Source of the DNA: Sphingomicrobium sp.
GTDB taxonomy: Bacteria > Pseudomonadota > Alphaproteobacteria > Sphingomonadales > Sphingomonadaceae
NCBI GenBank assembly: GCA_030447545.1
Contig: JAUJOV010000027.1
Coordinates: 1-35,592 of the forward strand
Reading direction: 5' to 3'
DNA: 35,592 bases
Below, one piece after another: positions 31,534 through 35,592 of the stretch (within the stretch, counting starts at the first letter, position 1; every line of letters begins with the position of its first letter). The notes below the pieces were generated by a model. That model was not told the origin of the DNA. It searched no databases and saw only the letters and a program-made list of their open reading frames with translations. The position numbers and the translations under genes were made by a program.

Positions 31534-31543
31534 GGTGGGGAGA

Positions 31544-31605
31544 CTGGGCCTGGATCAGATCCGGCGGCGAAAAGAAGAAGCTGGGCCCCGGATCAGGTCC
31601 GAGGC
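31544..31605. repeat. two copies of a REP-like imperfect palindrome
   Basis: CTGGGCCTGGATCAGATCCG (from 31544) and CTGGGCCCCGGATCAGGTCC (from 31581) are diverged copies of one unit, each palindromic around GATC with flanking GG/CC arms. They resemble the intergenic palindromic repeats common in sphingomonad genomes. They are separated by an AAAAGAAGAAG-type spacer. Confidence 0.5.
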
Positions 31606-31648
31606 AACGCAAATCCTAAGCTCGCTTTACTCGCTAAGGATTTGCGTT
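31606..31648. repeat. 15-bp inverted repeat abutting the tRNA 3' end
   Basis: AACGCAAATCCTAAG (31606-31620) and CTAAGGATTTGCGTT (31634-31648) pair at 14 of 15 positions around a 13-base loop. The right arm ends at the first base of the tRNA CCA complement, so it would be a hairpin immediately 3' of the original tRNA. It may aid 3' processing or mark the integrase site. Confidence 0.6.
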
Positions 31649-31691
31649 GGTTGCGGGGGCAGGATTTTAACCTGCGACCTTCAGGTTATGA
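31648..31691 (-). tRNA. 3' half of an initiator tRNA-Met (attachment-site remnant)
   Basis: Read on the minus strand, the segment starts in the anticodon loop (CTCATAA, anticodon CAT). It continues CCTG, AAGGTC, the T arm GCAGG-TTAAAAT-CCTGC, the acceptor strand CCCCGCA, discriminator A and CCA. CCCCGCAACCA is identical to the bacterial initiator tRNA-Met 3' end. The matching 5' anticodon strand (CAGG) is absent: AGAA precedes the loop, so D arm and 5' acceptor are missing. The T loop also has A for the invariant C (TTA). It is therefore a non-functional fragment of about 44 bases, the length and placement of a tyrosine-integrase attachment core. Confidence 0.8.
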
Positions 31692-31882
31692 GTTCTATGT
31701 AATAGAATACCTTTTTCTACGCTATCCTACAATCCCGCACGCTATTCCACCTACTCGCATTGACTTACCCGAGCCAAGTCCGCTCGTATGCGGCGCAGCT
31801 TTACGCTCGAACACTCGGCAGATTGCTTCCCATTTGCTTCCAGGTTCGATCAAGGTGAGCTGCTGGGTACCAGGAGTGTGTC

Positions 31883-33061
31883 ATGGCTCAGAAGTTGACT
31901 AAAGCAATTGTCGTTGGCGCGGATCCAGGCCCCAAGGAGTACTTCCTATGGGACAGCGAGGTTCGAAACTTCGGCCTCAGGATCCAGCCTACCGGCCGCA
32001 AGACCTTCGTATATCAATACCGCTTCAACCGTCGGGCGCGACGGCTGATGATCGGTCCAGCGGATGTCGTGCCCGTTTCACTTGCTCGCGACCTCGCGCG
32101 TGAGGCTGTAGTGAAGGTCATTCGGGGGACCGATCCGGCCGAGGAGCGGGAGGCCGCTCGCAAGGCGATCACCGTCACGCAACTCGCTGAGCGCTTCGAC
32201 GTGACCCACGTCACGTTTCATCTCAAGGCAAGCACGTCAAGGGAATACCGCCACTCGATCAAGAACTACATCCTGCCGGCGCTCGGCATGAAAAAGGTTC
32301 GGGACGTGACGCGCGCCGACGTGGCCAATCTGCATATTAGGATGCGAGACAAGCCAACCCAGGCGAACCGTACGATCGAGGTGGTCTCGAAGATGTTCAA
32401 TCTGGCGGAAGAGTGGGGCTTACGCGCACCGAACACAAACCCTCGCCGGGGAATAAAGAAGTACCCTGAGACTAAGCGGGAGCGGTTCTTGAGCGAGGCC
32501 GAGCTGCTCCGGATTGGCGAGGTCCTAAGCGAGATAGAGGCCGAGCGCATAGAAATGCCATCCGCGACAGCAGCTGTTCGGCTCCTCATGTTCACCGGGT
32601 GCCGGCTCAATGAGATCATGACCTTGCAGTGGCGTTTCGTTGACCTGAAAGCCGGCGTGCTTCGGCTCCCTGATTCAAAGACCGGTAAGAAGGTCGTGCA
32701 GCTAGGCACCCCTGCATTGAACGTGCTCCGCTCGGTCGAGCGGCTGGAGGGTAATCCTTGGGTTCTGCCGGGACGGCTCGAGGGCGGCCGTCTGACGGAC
32801 CTCCAGCCGTTCTGGCAGCGTGTGCGAGCCCGCGCTGGTCTGAACGATGTGCGCATCCACGACCTAAGACACACCTATGCGTCTTTCGCGGCTGCCAGTG
32901 GCTTGTCGCTGCATATGATTGGGAAGCTATTAGGGCACGCAAGCGTGCAAACCACGCGGCGTTACGCACATTTGTCAGAGGGTACAGTTCGAATGGCGGC
33001 GAACGATGTTTCCGCAATGATCGCCGGCTCTCTGCTTGGTACGCCGAATCGACACTCATGA
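31883..33061 (+). CDS. tyrosine recombinase (phage-type integrase)
   Basis: A 392-residue integrase of the island type. It has an N-terminal arm-binding (DUF4102-like) domain (about 1-95, with YFLWDSEVRNFGLRIQPTGR), a SAM-like core-binding domain (about 100-200) and a C-terminal catalytic domain. The catalytic set is complete: R241 in FTGCRLNEI, K266 in SKTGKK, H326 and R329 in HDLRHTY, H352 in LLGHAS and nucleophile Y361 in RRYAHL. The ATG at 31883 has AGGAG seven bases upstream. It sits beside the tRNA-Met fragment and points into the island, so it is probably active in excision and integration at that site. Confidence 0.95.
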   Translation: MAQKLTKAIVVGADPGPKEYFLWDSEVRNFGLRIQPTGRKTFVYQYRFNRRARRLMIGPADVVPVSLARDLAREAVVKVIRGTDPAEEREAARKAITVTQLAERFDVTHVTFHLKASTSREYRHSIKNYILPALGMKKVRDVTRADVANLHIRMRDKPTQANRTIEVVSKMFNLAEEWGLRAPNTNPRRGIKKYPETKRERFLSEAELLRIGEVLSEIEAERIEMPSATAAVRLLMFTGCRLNEIMTLQWRFVDLKAGVLRLPDSKTGKKVVQLGTPALNVLRSVERLEGNPWVLPGRLEGGRLTDLQPFWQRVRARAGLNDVRIHDLRHTYASFAAASGLSLHMIGKLLGHASVQTTRRYAHLSEGTVRMAANDVSAMIAGSLLGTPNRHS

Positions 33062-33145
33062 CATAAACACGGAAGTGTCACGATTGCCCATTGGCTGAGG
33101 CTAGCCGAAACCGCTGCGAGTTTACCGGCGGAGTTTGGCGCGACA

Positions 33146-33503
33146 TGGCGCAGCTCGAGTGGATGAGGAGAGCGGAGCGAGCTGCGCTCCGTTTCCGCGC
33201 GGCCACTGTCGGCAAACCTTGCGCAGGCCACTCCGTTACGTCGTATTGTTGCACGACCCGAGGCTGAGCGGACGGTGGGGCCTCTACGTTGGCCAGACGG
33301 CCCGCGACCCGGACTGGCGTTTCGACCAGCACAAGGCGGGGTACAAGGCCAGCAGCGCGGTGAAGCGGTTCGGCGTTCGCCTGCTGCCCGAACTCGTCGC
33401 CCATCTGAACCCGATCAGCAGACAGGAAGCGCTCGTCCTTGAAGCGGCACTCGCAGAAGCTTTCGGAGTTTCAGGAGTCCCGTGGGTGGAGGGTGGCCAC
33501 TGA
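33146..33503 (+). CDS. GIY-YIG-like small protein, start uncertain
   Basis: The C-terminal 90 residues (YVVLLHDPRLSGRWGLYVGQ, then TARDPDWRFDQHKAGYKASS and the end VPWVEGGH) look like a GIY-YIG nuclease-type fold: YVVLL for the GIY strand, GLYVGQT for YIG, then the R-x-x-QH helix and a late glutamate. The first part is in doubt. ATG 33146 reads MAQLEWMRRAERAALRFRAA in another frame and would join the domain after one break near 33220. TTG 33135 is in the domain frame but reads oddly. Such small proteins are common on mobile elements; whether this one cleaves DNA is unknown. Confidence 0.62.
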
Positions 33504-33698
33504 GCAAAGCCGCAGGCGGCGGCGGATGACTGGCACGACCGCCACTCAAGACAAATTGTAGTTTTGTCATGAGAGCCTGAGCGGGCAGGCGAACGAGCGA
33601 GCCGATAGGGATGTTGTCCCGTGAGGTCGGCAATGTGCGCTGGTGAGTGGTGGGGCAACTGTCGCCGTCAGTAGGAGGGTAGACAATTGCAGTGATAA

Positions 33699-34823
33699 CT
33701 ATCCTGCCGAAAATTGACGCCGCAGCGGCACAAGGATGTCTTCCACGAGGTTTGATCGATCGAGACGAAGCGCTGCCCGGCGAATGGCCACGGTAACGGG
33801 TGCCCTGTCCCTGTCGCCTGGCAAGCCGATCTGAACGGAATTAGGGCTCGCATCGTGCTCCGCACGCGTGCGCCAGGCACGGTATTCAGCTCCGGTAATG
33901 CGAGCTGCAACCGCGAAGTGAGTGAGGCGCTGAGTTGGATAAAGGCGCTCGATTAGTGCGCTGGCAAAGCCAAGGCCCGCAGTGAGACGTTGCTGCACGT
34001 CCTCTTGGACCAGCACCATCATGCCGCTCCCGGAACCGTACCGCTCGCCTTGTGCAGGTTCGTGCACAGGTAACCTGAATGCAATTGCACCATCTTCGGT
34101 AAGTCTGATCGTGGCGCCACGATCCTGTTGGACCACTAGATCGTCATTAATGATGGCGCTCTCGCTGCCCTTCGCACGATCAAAAAGGCGGTGGTCGCCG
34201 AACATCGCTGATTGCTGCAGATGCTCGGCCAGCGAGGGCATCTCTAACTCTGCAGGCCGGAGGATCCGCTGCGTAGGTCCACCCGCCAGCGCGAGGTCAA
34301 CGTATGGTGACGTCAATTGATTGCGGTTTCCACCAGGTATCAGCTCCACGGCCCTGGCAATGAGGTCTTGCTCATCCACGGGACCGACCGCACTGGCGAG
34401 GGTTACATCGTGCAGGGCTCGGGTGACACCATCTTGAAGGTCCTCCGAGCTGATGAACCCTTCGCGGAACAGCCCACCTTCCCAGCCTTGTACCTCTTCT
34501 ATGAAGGCAGCCTGTTCAGGACCGGGCGTGATGCCCTGCTGAACAAAGGCAAGAACTGGCTTGCGCCCCCGAGCTTCACGATACTCCTGATGGGTGGCAG
34601 ACAACGCTGAGCCGGGAGGCACAAATCCGTAGTTCTCCCCCAAGATCAATACCACGATGTCAGAGCTGCGCAGCTCCTGCAGACAGGCCACCTGCGGCGA
34701 ATTCGGCTGCGCACCGAAATCCTCTGCCATGACCGCTTGATGTCGCAACGCCGTTACCGCCCTCCGGGCGGCTTCTCGCTGCTCGGCAAAGCCCGAGATG
34801 ATGGAGCTGATGAAGACTTTCAT
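33699..34823 (-). CDS. DUF4062 domain protein with unknown C-terminal domain
   Basis: A 374-residue protein. The N-terminal 85-95 residues are a DUF4062 domain: MKVFISSIISGFAEQREAAR, then SSDIVVLILGENYGFVPPGS and SATHQEYREARGRKPVLAFV, a Rossmann-like fold related to TIR and nucleoside-deoxyribosyltransferase proteins. A linker helix follows to about 165. The C-terminal 200 residues (SPYVDLALAGGPTQRILRPA onward) match nothing I recognise; usual partners such as NACHT, TPR or WD40 are absent. ATG 34823 is chosen because DUF4062 proteins start MKVFISS; the open frame extends to 34907. DUF4062 often occurs in bacterial STAND and defence proteins, so a role in phage defence is possible but inferred. 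Confidence 0.8.
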   Translation of the reverse strand: MKVFISSIISGFAEQREAARRAVTALRHQAVMAEDFGAQPNSPQVACLQELRSSDIVVLILGENYGFVPPGSALSATHQEYREARGRKPVLAFVQQGITPGPEQAAFIEEVQGWEGGLFREGFISSEDLQDGVTRALHDVTLASAVGPVDEQDLIARAVELIPGGNRNQLTSPYVDLALAGGPTQRILRPAELEMPSLAEHLQQSAMFGDHRLFDRAKGSESAIINDDLVVQQDRGATIRLTEDGAIAFRLPVHEPAQGERYGSGSGMMVLVQEDVQQRLTAGLGFASALIERLYPTQRLTHFAVAARITGAEYRAWRTRAEHDASPNSVQIGLPGDRDRAPVTVAIRRAALRLDRSNLVEDILVPLRRQFSAG

Positions 34824-34991
34824 GAAGTTTAGGTAGGCATCTGCGGCTCGATTTCGAGCCCTCAAGGAATGATAGAGCTTACTGAGCCGCTCTGAGTCCC
34901 CCCGCACAAGCTTCCACCGTCCTCACAAGGAGATTTGCCGTCAACTGACCTTGGCACTGGGCCATCAAATCGGCTTCGCTTAAAGAATCTT

Positions 34992-34999
34992 AAAGGAGG
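34992..34999 (+). promoter_or_regulatory. strong Shine-Dalgarno for the zinc-ribbon gene
   Basis: AAAGGAGG lies eight bases before the ATG at 35008. It is the best ribosome-binding site in the window and is what makes the short zinc-ribbon ORF convincing. Confidence 0.75.
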
Positions 35000-35007
35000 A
35001 TCACGGG

Positions 35008-35172
35008 ATGCCCAGAGAAGCTAGATACCGATGTTTGAACTGCGGAGATCGGTTCAAGGTGGATATTCTGCTTCCGGAGGAGAGGCAGAAAGCACAGCAG
35101 GAAGGAGTGCCCACTTACGGGATCAGGTGCCCCAGGTGCGGTCGAAGTGACTACAGGACTGATGGGGACTAA
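35008..35172 (+). CDS. small zinc-ribbon protein
   Basis: A 54-codon ORF with an excellent Shine-Dalgarno. The product has two CxxC knuckles (C9-L-N-C12 and C41-P-R-C44) separated by 28 residues containing a charged helix (LLPEERQKAQQEG). This is a classic zinc ribbon of the rubredoxin-like or FmdB-like sort. It may bind nucleic acid or a partner protein. It is divergent from the DUF4062 gene and 12 bases upstream of the next ORF, so the two probably share a transcript. Confidence 0.78.
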   Translation: MPREARYRCLNCGDRFKVDILLPEERQKAQQEGVPTYGIRCPRCGRSDYRTDGD

Positions 35173-35184
35173 GGCCTCAAAATT

Positions 35185-35592
35185 ATGAGCTACGTTTCAC
35201 CACGACTCTTTCGACCCGTTCCCGTTGGGGATGTCGTCGGACCTGCAATCGTAATCCCCTTAAACGACCCACTGAGACGCTGCTTGTAACCGGTGGGGAT
35301 GAACCGTTTGTCTGCTTTCTGACTGGCGAAACTCGCGGGCAAGGATTCCCTGCTTCCGGCAACACTACGTGGGAAGAAATGGCTTATGAGGGGGTTCAGA
35401 TCGAGGTCGACCTCGCCTCGAGCTTCTCGCCTGACTCAATAGATGCTCCAGCCTGCTCCATTATCCGAACAGCCAGCGGCCTGCAGATACGTGCGCGAGT
35501 GGATGCGGGCCGCGGCTTCAAAGAGATGACGGGCGTGAGCATCGGAGGCGAGTTCACGGCAGGAGCAGGGAGCGGGAGTCTTGGCTTCACGC
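35185..35592 (+). CDS. unknown protein, one frame break, cut by the window end
   Basis: ATG 35185 encodes SYVSPRLFRPVPVGDVVGPA and IVIPLNDP, then hits TAA at 35287. From 35271 another frame is open to the window end: TETLLVTGGDEPFVCFLTGE, then TRGQGFPASGNTTWEEMAYE and VQIEVDLASSFSPDSIDAPA. One extra base near 35268-35272 would join them as IPLNDP-TETLLV, a natural beta-rich sequence. I do not recognise the family. It follows the zinc-ribbon gene by 12 bases. The 3' end lies outside the window. Confidence 0.5.

Larger units (their letters stand above)
31648..35592. mobile_element. left end of an integrated genomic island, right end outside the window
   Basis: The boundary is the truncated tRNA-Met. 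A phage-type integrase follows within 200 bases, and then come accessory genes with lower GC and looser spacing than the left 31 kb (long gaps, few overlaps). By the usual geometry the intact tRNA-Met should lie at the far end to the right. Visible cargo is a GIY-YIG-like protein, a DUF4062 protein, a zinc-ribbon protein and one unknown gene. No transfer or phage structural genes are seen in this part. Confidence 0.7.

Noticed and set aside
31642-31902. An 86-codon open frame reading GQDFNLRPSGYE near its start
   Set aside because: That peptide is the well-known spurious translation of the antisense strand of tRNA genes. It arises from the tRNA-Met fragment and is useful only as confirmation of it.
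33545-33565. GACAAA ... TTTGTC inverted repeat downstream of the GIY-YIG-like gene
   Set aside because: Six-base arms with a seven-base loop and no T run are within chance. I see no function.

Overview
The window is GC-rich chromosomal DNA from an alphaproteobacterium, most likely of the Sphingomonadales. This rests on an aa3 cytochrome oxidase operon with SURF1 and CtaG, a pyrE-pdxJ-acpS-lepB run, the imuA-imuB-dnaE2 mutasome behind a GAAC-N7-GAAC LexA box (the alphaproteobacterial form), and dense stop/start overlaps. No species can be named from the sequence alone.

Layout, left to right. 10-8920 (minus strand): cytochrome c oxidase structural and assembly genes ctaC, ctaD, ctaB, an uncharacterised 40-codon membrane peptide, ctaG, ctaE, SURF1 and an M16 peptidase. 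Between ctaD and ctaB sit an AraC-type regulator (minus) and a periplasmic cyclophilin (plus), which split the operon. 9108-13147 (plus): pyrE, pdxJ, one or two tiny membrane ORFs, acpS, lepB and an AI-2E-type membrane protein. 13118-16346: an FKBP isomerase, rpsU and two convergent L,D-transpeptidases. 16508-24093 (plus): serS, an alpha/beta hydrolase and the SOS mutagenesis cassette. 24158-29867: a DUF2147 secreted protein and a histidine-utilisation cluster (hutH, hutU, hutI leftward; a ureohydrolase rightward). 29852-31487 (minus): AlkB-type dioxygenase and LigC-type DNA ligase, translationally coupled. 31648 to the end: the start of an integrated element. It has a 3' fragment of an initiator tRNA-Met as attachment site, a tyrosine recombinase, a GIY-YIG-like protein, a DUF4062 protein, a small zinc-ribbon protein and an unknown gene cut by the window edge.

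How genes work together: ctaC/D/E are oxidase subunits, while ctaB (heme O), ctaG (CuB) and SURF1 assemble them. HutH, HutU, HutI and the ureohydrolase form a four-step histidine-to-glutamate route. ImuA, ImuB and DnaE2 form the SOS translesion complex.

Caveat: many conserved genes carry one-base frame breaks (ctaD, acpS, lepB, AI-2E, FKBP, rpsU, both transpeptidases, serS, hydrolase, imuA, imuB, the start of dnaE2, alkB, araC). They cluster at 4.9-7.1 kb and 10.4-21.3 kb. Those I resolved base by base (rpsU, imuB 3' end, serS, araC start) are repaired by adding one base to a short homopolymer. I therefore treat them as probable consensus errors, not decay, and give each gene as one span.
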